Shown: positions 24,256 to 33,469, counted from the stretch's first letter. The stretch is 64,000 bases of DNA from JADJPO01 sp963825645 (GCA_963825645.1 CAWGTT010000010.1:124001-188000); one strand, 5' to 3'. The notes: generated by a model not told the origin, from the sequence alone. Program-made: numbers and translations.

Positions 24256-25494
24256 GTGCCCCCATCACCGCCGGTTCGCTCGAGCTCACCCGTCGCGCGC
24301 CGTCTCGGTCTGGCCGCGATCCTGACCGGGATCACCGCCTCGGTGCTCATGCAGACCATGCTCGCCACGGCGATGCCCAGGGTGGTCGTCGAGCTGGGCG
24401 ATGAGCAGCTGTACGGGTGGGTGTTCGCGGCCTACCTGCTCGCCTCGACCGTGCCGTTGCCGGTGCTCGCCCAGCTCGCCGACCATCACGGCCGCCGCCC
24501 GCTGTTCCTGCTGGGCATGTCGGCATACGCCGCGGGAACCGCTTTGGCGGCGCTCTCCGGGTCGATGGAGATGCTCGTCGTGGCACGCGTCGTCCAGGGC
24601 CTCGGCGCCGGGGCGTTGGTGCCGGCGGCGCTCGCAGGCATCGCCGACCTGGCCGGCGGGCCGACGAAGGGCCGGCTCTTCGGGGTGATCGGGGTCATCC
24701 AGGTGCTCGGCAACATCGCCGGCCCGCTGCTCGGCGGCGCCTTCACCGACGGTCCCGGCTGGCGCTGGGGGCTGTGGGCGGTGGTGCCGGTCGCCCTGGT
24801 GGCGCTCGCGTTCGCAGCCCTGGGCATGCCCGCACCGGCCGGGGTGGGGTGGGCGGCCGCCTGGCGACGCGTCGACTGGGCCCAGCCGGTACGTCTGCTC
24901 CAGCGCGACGCCGTGGCCAGACGCATCTCGACCGGGGCGTTGCTACTCGGTGTGGCACTGATGTCGGCGACTGCCTACCTGCCCCTGCTCGTCCAGGGGG
25001 TCTTCGGCCGCAGCGCGTCCGGGACGAGCGCCGTCCTGATCCCGCTGATGGTCGGCGTCGGCGTCGGGAGCATGGTGGGCGGGCGGATGTCTGCCGGGCA
25101 CGGCCGAGCCGGCCTGGTTGCCGCGTGGACCGTCGCCGCCACCGCCTTCGGGGTACTCGCGATCACGGCCGGCGGCAGCGGCGGGCTGTGGCTCGCGGCC
25201 GTGGCCTCGGCGTTCGCCGGGGTGGGAATCGGCACCGTCCAGCCGATCCTGCTCGTCGACGCCCAGGACAAGGCTCCCGACGGCGCGATGGCCGCCTCCA
25301 GCGCCATGGTCCAGCTCAGCCGCAACCTGGGCGGGGCGGTCGGGACGTCGGTGCTGGGCGTGTTCGTCGCCGGCGCCTCAGTGGCCGCCGGGCTGGTCGG
25401 GGTGTTCGGCGCTCTCGCCGCGACGGCTGCCCTCGGGGTCGTCATCAGCGGATGGGCGCTGCGTCGTCCGGTCGCTCGGGCTCCGATCGCATGA
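24256..25494 (+). CDS. MFS drug-efflux-type transporter
   Basis: A 412-residue transporter with about 12 helices. The loop 2-3 motif A is QLADHHGRRPLFLLG near residue 77. Motif C-like glycine-rich VIQVLGNIAGPLLGGAFTD near residue 155 is typical of drug:H+ antiporters. VVARVVQGLGAGALVPAALA marks helix 4. It should export a toxic compound across the inner membrane. GTG at 24256 starts just before the first helix. It is divergent from the Rph-like gene, and the pair forms a plausible inactivate-and-pump resistance module. Confidence 0.86.
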   Translation: MPPSPPVRSSSPVARRLGLAAILTGITASVLMQTMLATAMPRVVVELGDEQLYGWVFAAYLLASTVPLPVLAQLADHHGRRPLFLLGMSAYAAGTALAALSGSMEMLVVARVVQGLGAGALVPAALAGIADLAGGPTKGRLFGVIGVIQVLGNIAGPLLGGAFTDGPGWRWGLWAVVPVALVALAFAALGMPAPAGVGWAAAWRRVDWAQPVRLLQRDAVARRISTGALLLGVALMSATAYLPLLVQGVFGRSASGTSAVLIPLMVGVGVGSMVGGRMSAGHGRAGLVAAWTVAATAFGVLAITAGGSGGLWLAAVASAFAGVGIGTVQPILLVDAQDKAPDGAMAASSAMVQLSRNLGGAVGTSVLGVFVAGASVAAGLVGVFGALAATAALGVVISGWALRRPVARAPIA

Positions 25495-25526
25495 CGCAGC
25501 CTCAACCGGGCGCACCCGAAGGGCCA

Positions 25527-26027
25527 TCAGCCTGGTCCGGCGTGCGCATCTCGGCGGCGAAGCCGCAGAGGGAGGGCTTGAACGGTGTGGCTCGCGGCGG
25601 TGGGCGCCGGCTCGGCCGCGGCCAGTGTCTGCTCGGTCCACTCCAGCAGCCCGGGCACATCGATCCCGTAGGGCGCCTGGTCCGCATAGGGGGCGATCCT
25701 GGATCGCCCGCGACGCAGCACGGCCTTCGCGCCGGTCGGGTTGCCTCGCAGCAGGTGGGTGAGCCCGACGGCGAGCTGCGCCAGCCCTTGCCACAGGTCC
25801 CGTTCGCCGTCCGGCGCGCTCTTCCAGACCCCTTCGAGGATCTCATGGGCGTGGAACGGTAGGCCCTCATCCAGTAGCCGCTGGGCCTCGGTCAGCGCCT
25901 CACGGGGCGGTAGAACCACTTCGTCCGGGACGCGGTCGACCCCGGTGCTTCCACGAGGCAGTGGCCGCCCCAAACCATCGCGGGGGCGCGCATTGCGAGG
26001 TCGCCCGGCCGAGTCGCGTTCGCGCAC
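25527..26027 (-). CDS. DUF309 domain protein
   Basis: A 166-residue protein with the DUF309 core at about residues 45-105: ALTEAQRLLDEGLPFHAHEILEGVWKS, GERDLWQGLAQLAVGLTHLLRGNPTGAKAVL. The conserved HE in AHEILE and the Q in WQGLAQLA are the family hallmarks. The function is unknown. It has a long basic N-terminal extension and starts with GTG at 26027. It converges with the MFS gene, 32 bases away. Confidence 0.8.
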   Translation of the reverse strand: MRERDSAGRPRNARPRDGLGRPLPRGSTGVDRVPDEVVLPPREALTEAQRLLDEGLPFHAHEILEGVWKSAPDGERDLWQGLAQLAVGLTHLLRGNPTGAKAVLRRGRSRIAPYADQAPYGIDVPGLLEWTEQTLAAAEPAPTAASHTVQALPLRLRRRDAHAGPG

Positions 26028-26333
26028 CCTTTCACCGCCTGTTCGGGGGGTTCACAGGTTCCTCGTGGTGCACGACTTCCTGGTGGTGCACGACGGTCGA
26101 CGACAACAGCCGTTCACACGTCAGGCTACGCCTCGTCGGTCAGTGGATCTCAGGCGCACACCACCCGCTCGATGGACTCGCGTAGGCAGCGCCCCGTTCG
26201 GCCGCCACGAAGGCGCCGTTGGAGGCGATCGGGTCGAGGAACCCGTTGAGCAGCACTGCCGCACGCGGTGAGGTTGCGCCGCGTCACCGAGGAGGCAGAC
26301 GACCATGCCCTACCGCCGGCGACGGTAGAAGCC
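26028..26333. other. Gene-poor stretch with short direct repeats
   Basis: No gene is supported here. A direct repeat of TGGTGCACGAC occurs twice about 18 bases apart around 26068-26098. On the minus strand a short frame reads AVLLNGFLDPIASNGAFVAA before a stop near 26155. It looks like the eroded end of an enzyme gene but cannot be assigned. Confidence 0.4.
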
Positions 26334-26364
26334 TTGACCTGGAGTGCACTCCAGGTTGTTGACT
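26334..26364 (+). promoter_or_regulatory. MerR-type promoter/operator
   Basis: A perfect 20-bp palindrome with half-site ACCTGGAGTG occupies 26337-26356. It starts inside a TTGACC -35 box (26334-26339), and a 19-base spacer would put the -10 at 26359-26364 (weak, TTGACT). A long spacer filled by a palindrome is the hallmark of promoters that MerR proteins untwist. The MerR gene just downstream is broken, so the site may now be orphaned or used by a homologue elsewhere. Confidence 0.7.
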
Positions 26365-26420
26365 GCCGCACATGGACGTCAGCCCACCACCGAACCCGGG
26401 CCGAGGCCACCGACCTCGCC

Positions 26421-26712
26421 CCGCCCGGACTGCTCACCCCGGCGGCAATGGCCGAGCGCACCGGAGTGAGTATCGACACCCTGCGCTACTACGAACGCGA
26501 AGGCCTGCTGGACGCCGTGGCCCGTTCCGGTAGGGCTCACACACCGAGCCGGAACGGCGACGGCTGCTGCTCGGGCACCGGGCGAAGGTCGAGCAGCAGC
26601 TCGCCCAACGCCACGAGGCGATCCGGCTGATCGACCACAAGCTGAGCCTCGACACCGACACCGACACCGCGCCGGCCGCCGCCGCCGACGACGACGACGA
26701 CAGGAGCACAGA

Positions 26713-26716
<4 letters not shown>
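26421..26716 (+). pseudogene. MerR family regulator with internal deletion and frameshift
   Basis: The N-terminal half reads LLTPAAMAERTGVSIDTLRYYEREGLL, a clear MerR winged HTH. After VARSG (about 26540) the frame breaks. The C-terminal dimerisation helix resumes in another frame as HTEPERRRLLLGHRAKVEQQ...LIDHKLS, then an Asp-rich tail to a stop at 26714-26716. About 45-50 residues of helix alpha 3-4 are missing. The old stop overlaps the GTG of the aldo/keto reductase by four bases (GTGA), so the two formed an operon. No start codon is evident for the remaining N-terminus. Confidence 0.75.
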
Positions 26717-27768
<1,052 letters not shown>

Positions 27769-27814
27769 CCTCTGGCCCCTGGTCCAGGTCTGAAGGAAGG
27801 GATAGACCGAGAGC

Positions 27815-28282
27815 ATGACACAGGCGGGAGACCCGACAACTGACCAACCAGCCCGCCCGGTGATCGTCGTGGGTGTCGACGGATCCGAGTTGAGCGTGCA
27901 GGCGTTGCGCTGGGCCGCGCAGCAGGCCCAGGTGACGGGAGCCGATCTCCTGGCCGTCACGGGCTACGAGATCCCGTGGACCATCGTCGTGGCGCCGACG
28001 TATACAGAGGCCGACTACGCCCGGGATGCGCTGGAGGTCCTCAACCGGAGCGTGGCCGAGGCGTTCGGACCCGAGCCGGCTATGCAGGTGGAGAAGCGAC
28101 TTGTGCAGAAGCGGCCCGCGCACGCGCTGACCGAGGCTGCGGTGGGGGCACAGCTGCTCGTGGTCGGCAGTCATGGCCGCGGCGAGCTACCCGGCATGCA
28201 TCTCGGCTCCGTCGCCACCTTCTGCGTCCACCACGCGCCGTGCCCAGTGCTCGTGTTCCGCGGCATGCACACCGGCCGCTGA
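27815..28282 (+). CDS. Universal stress protein
   Basis: A 155-residue single USP domain. VIVVGVDGSELSVQALRWAAQQA opens the fold. The ATP-binding signature G-2x-G-9x-G-S/T is VVGSHGRGELPGMHLGSVATFC near residue 117. It therefore probably binds ATP. It lies 46 bases after the aldo/keto reductase with AAGGAAGG upstream, so it may be co-transcribed. USPs of this type help cells survive hypoxia, starvation or oxidants. Confidence 0.9.
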   Translation: MTQAGDPTTDQPARPVIVVGVDGSELSVQALRWAAQQAQVTGADLLAVTGYEIPWTIVVAPTYTEADYARDALEVLNRSVAEAFGPEPAMQVEKRLVQKRPAHALTEAAVGAQLLVVGSHGRGELPGMHLGSVATFCVHHAPCPVLVFRGMHTGR

Positions 28283-28369
28283 CAGCACCGCGCTGTGCCC
28301 ACAGCCTGCGAGCCCAGCCACCGTGGCCGACCAGGCCGGGCCGGGCCCGCCACTGTTTCTGACGTCCGC

Positions 28370-29104
28370 TCATCCGGCCAGCGCGAGTAGGTAGAGGGCG
28401 CCCAGCCCGGTGATGAAGCTGACCGTGTGCATGACCTTGTCGCGCAGACCCTCCTGCCTCGTCAGCTGCGGGAGCAGATCGGCCGCAGCGATGTAGATGA
28501 AGTTGCCCGCCGCGAACGGCACCAGAACGGTGACCGTGACGCTGCCGGCGAGCAGGTAGGCGATGATGCCGCCGACCAGGAAGGTGAGCGCCGACGCCAC
28601 GTTGTAGATCAAGGCCCGTCGGCGGGTCCACCCGCTGTGCACGAGGATGCCGAAATCGCCGAGTTCCTGGGGTATCTCGTGAGCGGCCGCGACCAGCCAG
28701 GTGATCACCCCCAGCCGGATGTCCAGGAGGAACGCGCTCGCGACCGCTAGGCCGCCGATGAAGTTGTGGACACCGTCGGCGACCAGGATGAGATACCCGA
28801 CGGGCCGATGCGTCGCCACAGGACGGTGGCAGTGGTGCCAATGCAGGTACTGCTCGAGCACCAGGAACGCCACGATCCCGAGCGCGACCCAGCCATAGAC
28901 GGCCGGGCCGTTGCCCAGGACGCCCACCGCCTGGGGCAGCATGTGGAATAGCGCGCCGCCGAGCAGCGATCCCGCCGCAAGCGCGACCAACGGGTACACC
29001 AGCCGGACGAAGACCTGCTGCGGAAGGAGCAGGGTCAGGCTTCCGACGAGCGCGATGGCACTCATTGCGATCCCGGACGCCACGATCCATGCCAGCGTCG
29101 TCAA
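28370..29104 (-). CDS. ZIP family metal transporter
   Basis: A 244-residue membrane protein with about eight helices. The helix IV and V metal sites are ADGVHNFIGGLAVA (about residue 108) and AAHEIPQELGDFGILV (about 140). A His-containing loop (LHWHHCHRP) lies between helices III and IV. ZIP proteins move Zn2+ or other divalent metals into the cytoplasm. It starts 51 bases after the DsrE gene on the same strand and could be the last gene of the sulfur operon. Confidence 0.88.
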   Translation of the reverse strand: MTTLAWIVASGIAMSAIALVGSLTLLLPQQVFVRLVYPLVALAAGSLLGGALFHMLPQAVGVLGNGPAVYGWVALGIVAFLVLEQYLHWHHCHRPVATHRPVGYLILVADGVHNFIGGLAVASAFLLDIRLGVITWLVAAAHEIPQELGDFGILVHSGWTRRRALIYNVASALTFLVGGIIAYLLAGSVTVTVLVPFAAGNFIYIAAADLLPQLTRQEGLRDKVMHTVSFITGLGALYLLALAG

Positions 29105-29155
29105 GACACCATCACCCGTCGACCGGGAATCCCAGCAGCCGCCCGGGTTGCGTGC

Positions 29156-29698
29156 TCAGATGAAGAGCAGCTGGGCGCCCTCGGTCTTCTCGATGAAGTC
29201 GGCGGCGCTGATGATGCCTTCAACGTCGTCCCGTAGGTCCTGCTCGGCGATCTTCATCATGTCGGCGGACAGTCGGCAGGCCCAGAGGTGGCCGCCAGCG
29301 GCCACGATCTGGTCGAGGAAGTCGGGAACCTCGGGGACGCCGAGCTCGGCGATCTGCTTCTTGAGCATCTTCGTCGCCATCCCGGTCATCGCGGGCGCCA
29401 GTGCCTGCGGCATGTGCCGGTCGCTGCCGGGCAGGTGCATCGCGGCGTTGCCCGCCGGGCTGAACTGCAGGTCGTGCATCCGCGACTTCATGATCATATC
29501 GAAGCCCCAGAAGGTGAAGAACATATGGGTCTCGACGCCTTCACCGAGCGCGGCGTTGCCGAGGATGAGGCCGGGGTACGTCATGTCGAGGTTGCCCTTG
29601 GAGCAGATGATGGCGAGCTTGCGGTCGGTGTCGTCGTCGTCGAACGACGGGACGATCGGCGCGACCTGTTCGGCGTGCGGGGTGTCGGTGGCGGTCAT
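29156..29698 (-). CDS. DsrE/DsrF-like sulfur carrier protein
   Basis: A 180-residue DsrE2-like protein. KLAIICSKGNLDMTYPGLILGNAALGEGVETHMFFTFWGFDM is the DsrE fold opening. GGHLWACRLSADMMKIA (about residues 137-153) carries the conserved active-site Cys that holds a persulfide. Such proteins relay sulfane sulfur between donor enzymes and TusE/DsrC-type acceptors in the cytosol. It is the last core gene of the operon that begins with the PocR regulator. The ATG at 29698 has GGAG upstream. Confidence 0.85.
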   Translation of the reverse strand: MTATDTPHAEQVAPIVPSFDDDDTDRKLAIICSKGNLDMTYPGLILGNAALGEGVETHMFFTFWGFDMIMKSRMHDLQFSPAGNAAMHLPGSDRHMPQALAPAMTGMATKMLKKQIAELGVPEVPDFLDQIVAAGGHLWACRLSADMMKIAEQDLRDDVEGIISAADFIEKTEGAQLLFI

Positions 29699-29744
29699 GG
29701 TGGGTCTCCGTTCGGTGCAGGTCGGTGAGCGGGGTCGTTCGTCC

Positions 29745-30059
29745 TCAGACGCAGCCGTGCGGCTTGGGCAGGCCGGCGATGTAGGACATCTTCTTGCCGG
29801 GCTTCTTCGGGAAGAGCACGAACTGCTCCTTGACGGGGACACCGCCGACCTGCTGCACACGGCGGGTGGTGGCGGTCTCGCCCTGGGTCTTGAAGTCCTC
29901 CCGCAGGAAGCGGATGACCTTCCAGTGCCCGTCGGTCATCTGGATCCCGATGTTGGCGGCGAGCGCTTCGGCGAGCGACTCGTCCCATTCGTCGTACTCG
30001 GTGAGGAACCCTTCGTCGTTGACGTGGACGGCCTTGCCGTTGAGGGTCGTGACGGGCAT
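29745..30059 (-). CDS. tusE: TusE/DsrC/DsvC family sulfur relay protein
   Basis: A 104-residue protein. NDEGFLTEYDEWDESLAEALAANIGI, HWKVIRFLREDF and the C-terminal GLPKPHGCV are family signatures. The penultimate Cys (CysA) that carries sulfur is present. The position 11 residues earlier, where true DsrC has CysB, is Ser. It is thus a one-cysteine TusE-like acceptor, not a classic DsrC able to form a trisulfide with sulfite reductase. No dsrAB genes are in the window. It lies between DUF1641 and dsrE. Confidence 0.87.
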   Translation of the reverse strand: MPVTTLNGKAVHVNDEGFLTEYDEWDESLAEALAANIGIQMTDGHWKVIRFLREDFKTQGETATTRRVQQVGGVPVKEQFVLFPKKPGKKMSYIAGLPKPHGCV

Positions 30060-30064
30060 GGAAC

Positions 30065-30673
30065 TCAATCCTTTGCTGGGGTGGGAGTGCCGGCGGGCCG
30101 GCCGATCGGTCGGTGAGGGGGTACGGGTTGGGCGCCCAACGCGTCGAGCAGGTCCAGCGCTCTGGCCAGCCCGCGGCGGACCTGCGGGTTGCGCAACCTG
30201 CGGAGCAGGGCGAGCGTCGACGGCGGGGGAGCGTCCGCGTCGTCGTTGAGAGTCGTGACGAACCGGTCGACGGCGCCGGCGCCATAGCGGGCGGCCGCGA
30301 AGTAGCCGCGGCTCTCGGCGGTGGCCAGGCTGTCGGACAGGGAGCCCATGCCGGCCCCGGCGAGAGCGGTGACCTCGTGGGCGAGGTCACCGGCGCTGCC
30401 GAGCTGGGACAGAAGTGACTCCAGCTGGGGCATGGCGCGGGCGGCGGTACGGGCCAGCCTGGCGGCGTCGTCGATCGTGACGTCGGTGCTGAGGTCCTCG
30501 AGCTCGTCCGAGGCGACGGTCATGGCGCTCTGGGCGATGGGCGTGAGCTCATGGACGAGGTCGCGCCAGCGCTGCCGCTCTGCGCGGTCGGCGCGCAAGC
30601 TCTCGTCGATGTCCGCGAGCTGCGAGCCGAGCCGGTCGATGCTCTCCTGGAGGAGCTCGGCGGAAGCGGACAT
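30065..30673 (-). CDS. DUF1641 domain protein
   Basis: A 202-residue helical protein. The DUF1641-like core at about 120-185 includes LAGAGMGSLSDSLATAESRGYFAAARYGAGAVDRFV and LLRRLRNPQVRRGLARALDLLDALG. The N-terminal 70 residues are predicted coiled coil. DUF1641 proteins often sit beside SQR-like or formate dehydrogenase-like flavoproteins; their role is unknown, perhaps membrane docking. Its ATG shares a base with the SQR stop (TGATG), so expression is coupled. TusE follows 5 bases later. Confidence 0.78.
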   Translation of the reverse strand: MSASAELLQESIDRLGSQLADIDESLRADRAERQRWRDLVHELTPIAQSAMTVASDELEDLSTDVTIDDAARLARTAARAMPQLESLLSQLGSAGDLAHEVTALAGAGMGSLSDSLATAESRGYFAAARYGAGAVDRFVTTLNDDADAPPPSTLALLRRLRNPQVRRGLARALDLLDALGAQPVPPHRPIGRPAGTPTPAKD

Positions 30674-31911
30674 CACACGTCCTCTTGCTGCTTGCCGGCC
30701 ATCGACATCAGTGCCGGGACGGGTAGCTCCTTGCCGGGCAGCAGGATGTTCCAATAGATCCACCGGAACAGGACCTTGCCCCAGTGGTTCATCTCGGTCT
30801 CCTTCAACAGGCTGAAGGGCCCGATCCCGGGCAGCGGGTACTTGCCGGGCAGAGGCTCTGTCTCGTAGTTGAAGTCGATCAGCAGACCCTTGCCGTGACC
30901 CGTCTCGATGAAGCAGTTGGCGTGCCCGTCGAACATCCCCGTCATCTCCAGCCCGGCGACGTGCCGGACGAAGTTGTCCGGGAAGAGATCCATCGAGAAG
31001 TGCGCGACGGAGCCGGCCTTCGACGCCGGGATGTCGTTGGCGTCGCCGATCGCGAAGATGTTGTCATGGGCTTTGGACAGCAGAGTGTGCTTGTCGACCG
31101 GGACGTAGTTCAGCTCGTCGCCCAGACCCGACCGGGCGACGTAGTCCGCGCCCATGTTGACCGGCACCGTGACGAGCAGGTCGAACGGGATCTCCCGCTC
31201 GTCGTACGAGACGAGAGTCTTGGTGTCCGGGTCGATGCGCTCGAGCATGAAGTCTGCCTCGAGGGCCACCTTGCGCTCGTCGAGCATGTCGCCGAGGTAC
31301 TTGCTCGAGACGGGCTTGGTGAAGGCGCCCTCCAGCGGGGTGACGTAGGTGATGTCCACCTGATCGCGCCTGCCCTGCTCGGTGAAGTAGGCGTCGGCGA
31401 GGAAGGTGAACTCCAGCGGCGCGACCGGGCACTTGATCGGCATCTCGACGATGTGGACCACGAGGCGCCCGCCCTGCCAGGTCTTCAGCTTCTCGGCGAG
31501 CGCGACGGCGCCCTCGTAGGTGTAGAACTCGTGGACGCTCTGCCGCCATTCGCCGTCGGCCATCCCGGGCGTCTCGTCGGGGCGCGGGGTGGTACCCGTG
31601 GCGATGATGAGGTAGTCATAGTCGAACTGCGTGCCGTCGGCGAGCAGGACCGTGTTCTCGTCCGGGACCACCCGGTCGATCTCGCCGGTGACCAGGTCGA
31701 CGCCTGTCGGGATGAACCGCTTCGTGGGCTTGGTGACCTCGTCGGGTCGGTACATGCCGAAGGGGATGAAAAGGTACCCCGGCTGGTAGTAGTGCGTGTC
31801 GGCGGCGTCGACGACTGTGATATTCCACTCCGTGCGCGGCAGTCTCGGACGAAGCTTGTTCACCACCATCGTCCCGGCGGTGCCGGCTCCCAGTACGAGA
31901 AGGCGTTTCAT
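30673..31911 (-). CDS. sqr: Sulfide:quinone oxidoreductase
   Basis: A 412-residue FAD protein. The N-terminal GAGTAGTMVVNKL binds FAD and NIFAIGDANDIPASKAGSVAHF is the second FAD motif. Only two Cys exist, Cys161 (MPIKCPVAPLEFTF) and Cys333 (ANCFIETG), matching the redox pair that traps sulfide in SQRs. Near the C-terminus, FSLLKETEMNHWGKVLFRWIYWNILLPG forms amphipathic helices that dock to the membrane and quinone. It oxidises sulfide to persulfide/polysulfide. The ATG at 31911 has AAGGAG upstream and overlaps the regulator stop by four bases. Confidence 0.88.
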   Translation of the reverse strand: MKRLLVLGAGTAGTMVVNKLRPRLPRTEWNITVVDAADTHYYQPGYLFIPFGMYRPDEVTKPTKRFIPTGVDLVTGEIDRVVPDENTVLLADGTQFDYDYLIIATGTTPRPDETPGMADGEWRQSVHEFYTYEGAVALAEKLKTWQGGRLVVHIVEMPIKCPVAPLEFTFLADAYFTEQGRRDQVDITYVTPLEGAFTKPVSSKYLGDMLDERKVALEADFMLERIDPDTKTLVSYDEREIPFDLLVTVPVNMGADYVARSGLGDELNYVPVDKHTLLSKAHDNIFAIGDANDIPASKAGSVAHFSMDLFPDNFVRHVAGLEMTGMFDGHANCFIETGHGKGLLIDFNYETEPLPGKYPLPGIGPFSLLKETEMNHWGKVLFRWIYWNILLPGKELPVPALMSMAGKQQEDV

Positions 31912-32606
31912 GCTTGGCTCCTTGCCTCGGCGTTTGAGTGATCGGTCGACCGTGGGTCCCGATGACCGACCCGGGAGAGGGCGGCAGCGACCTTGGGCAA
32001 CGCGGTCAGCACGCGGCGACGGCTGTCGTCGTCCAGTTGGTACAGGCCCTCCGCGCGGCTCCCGGGTTCGGCGACCCCGCCGACCAAGACCATGGCGACC
32101 AGTGACGTCCCAGATCGCACGAAGGCGCGCGCGCACTCGAATCCCAGTGCACCCGCTGCGAACCGCGGCTCGAGGTCCATGTCGTCGGCGAGCTGCTGCC
32201 ACTCCGCCACGCAGGCGTCGAGCAGATCGGGGTCGTCGGACCGCGCCGCGAACCACGGGCACGGGTTGGCCACGTCAGTGATCGGGTGACCGTCCATGTC
32301 GGTGACCACCATCATCACCCCGAGCAGGTCGGCCGCGATCTGCGTGACGGACGTCGCGACGTCGGTGGTGGGGGGCGGGGCCGGCGGTGCGGATGAACCG
32401 GCGCGCTCCCGCCTCGGCGCGGCGTCGACCCGTAGGACGTCGTCGATCAGGTCGGCGGGGAACCGCCATTGCCGGCCCACCTTGATGGCGGGCAGCCGTC
32501 CGTCCTCGGCCATCCGATACACCGTGGAACGGTCGACCCCGAGCAGCATCTGCACCTGCCGCGCACTGAGCAGCGATGGCTGCGGCGGCGCCTGCGGCTG
32601 ATGCAT
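31908..32606 (-). CDS. HTH (excisionase/MerR-like) regulator with PocR sensor domain
   Basis: A 232-residue protein. The N-terminal winged HTH is LLSARQVQMLLGVDRSTVYRMAEDGRLPAIKVGRQWRFPADLIDDVL (about residues 12-58). After a Pro/Ala linker, residues from about 85 form a PocR/GAF-like sensor (DLLGVMMVVTDMDGHPITDVANPCPWF). A Cys in NPCPW and another in ALGFECARAF are candidates for redox or ligand sensing. It heads the sqr-DUF1641-tusE-dsrE operon and overlaps sqr by ATGA, so it is probably a sulfur-responsive regulator of its own operon (inference). A 14-bp palindrome lies just upstream of its start. Confidence 0.78.
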   Translation of the reverse strand: MHQPQAPPQPSLLSARQVQMLLGVDRSTVYRMAEDGRLPAIKVGRQWRFPADLIDDVLRVDAAPRRERAGSSAPPAPPPTTDVATSVTQIAADLLGVMMVVTDMDGHPITDVANPCPWFAARSDDPDLLDACVAEWQQLADDMDLEPRFAAGALGFECARAFVRSGTSLVAMVLVGGVAEPGSRAEGLYQLDDDSRRRVLTALPKVAAALSRVGHRDPRSTDHSNAEARSQA

Positions 32607-32619
32607 ACTCTGCACACTA

Positions 32620-32633
32620 CGCAGGATCCTGCG
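32620..32633. promoter_or_regulatory. Perfect 14-bp palindrome before the sulfur operon
   Basis: CGCAGGATCCTGCG, 14 bases upstream of the regulator start at 32606. It is the best operator candidate for the HTH-PocR protein. It overlaps the region between the operon and the decayed hydrolase gene on the other strand. Confidence 0.55.
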
Positions 32634-32661
32634 ACACAAGCCGGGCCGAACGTCACCCCTC

Positions 32662-33469
32662 GCACGCGCCGAGCGTGGCAGCGGCGATGTCGTGCTGGTC
32701 AGTCACGGCATCTTCCACGGGTGCGATGGCGGGCTGGCCTCGGTCGAGGACATGATCGTCGGCCGACGCATCATCGTCCCGTCGCGGTTCGGCTACCTCG
32801 GGTCGAGTCTGCCTGCGGGCGCGACCGTCGCGGACCAGGCTGACGCCTTCGTCGCCGTGCTGGACCACCTGCACCTGTCCGCGGTGGATGTGGTCGCCAT
32901 CTCGGCGGGGACGAGCGCAGCCGTGCAGCTCGCGCTTCGACACCCCGAGCGTGTCCGCCACCTGGTGATCAGCTCCGGGAACCTGCCCGGCAGCGGCAGA
33001 GCCCAGGCCCCGCCGGGGTGGGCGAGTGTGTTCTACACCGAGGCGGCGATGTGGGCGCTCAAGGTGTTCGCCCGACCGATGTTCGCCCGACCGATGTTCG
33101 CCCGGCTGATGGGCGTGCCGGAAGGGTTCCCCGCAACGACCAGGACACCGACATGATGGCGCAGATGCTGGAGAGCATCTTCCCGATCGGTCCCGAGCAG
33201 CAGGGGCGGTGTTCGACGCCTACGTCACCAACCCGGAGATCGGCACGTACCCCGTGGAGACACTGCAGGTCCCCACCCTGCTCGTCCACGCCACCGATGA
33301 CCCCCTGGCCTCTCACCAGGCGCGGCCGACGCCGCCGCCCGGATCCCCGCAGCCGCGCTGGTCAGCCTCGACTCCGGCGGCCACCTCCAAACTCGGGCAG
33401 ACCGAACGCGTCCGCCCCGAGGTCGCCGCATTCCTGTCCACGCCAACCCACAACAGCCAACAAGGCTGA
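32662..33469 (+). pseudogene. Alpha/beta hydrolase broken by several frameshifts
   Basis: The frame up to 33156 reads as a hydrolase start: DVVLVSHGIFHGCDGG, then VVAISAGTSAAVQLALRHPERVRHLVI with the nucleophile Ser. Near 33130 the family pattern moves to a second frame (RNDQDTDMMAQMLESIFPIGPEQQG). At about 33209 it moves to a third (VFDAYVTNPEIGTYPVETLQVPTLLVHATDDPLA), and the region around the catalytic His is split again near 33390 (LVSLDSGGH in one frame, LGQTERVRPEVAAFL in another). At least three indels make a working enzyme unlikely, unless the sequence is faulty here. Confidence 0.75.
33066..33110 (+). repeat. Three tandem 15-bp units in hydrolase pseudogene
   Basis: Units at 33066-33080, 33081-33095 and 33096-33110 (the last with two changes) encode FARPM-FARPM-FARLM. 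Normal hydrolases do not repeat this segment, so it is a recent slippage or unequal exchange product. Confidence 0.7.

Noticed and set aside
29156..32606. Dissimilatory sulfite reductase (Dsr) pathway
   Set aside because: No dsrA/dsrB or dsrMKJOP genes are seen and the DsrC relative lacks CysB.
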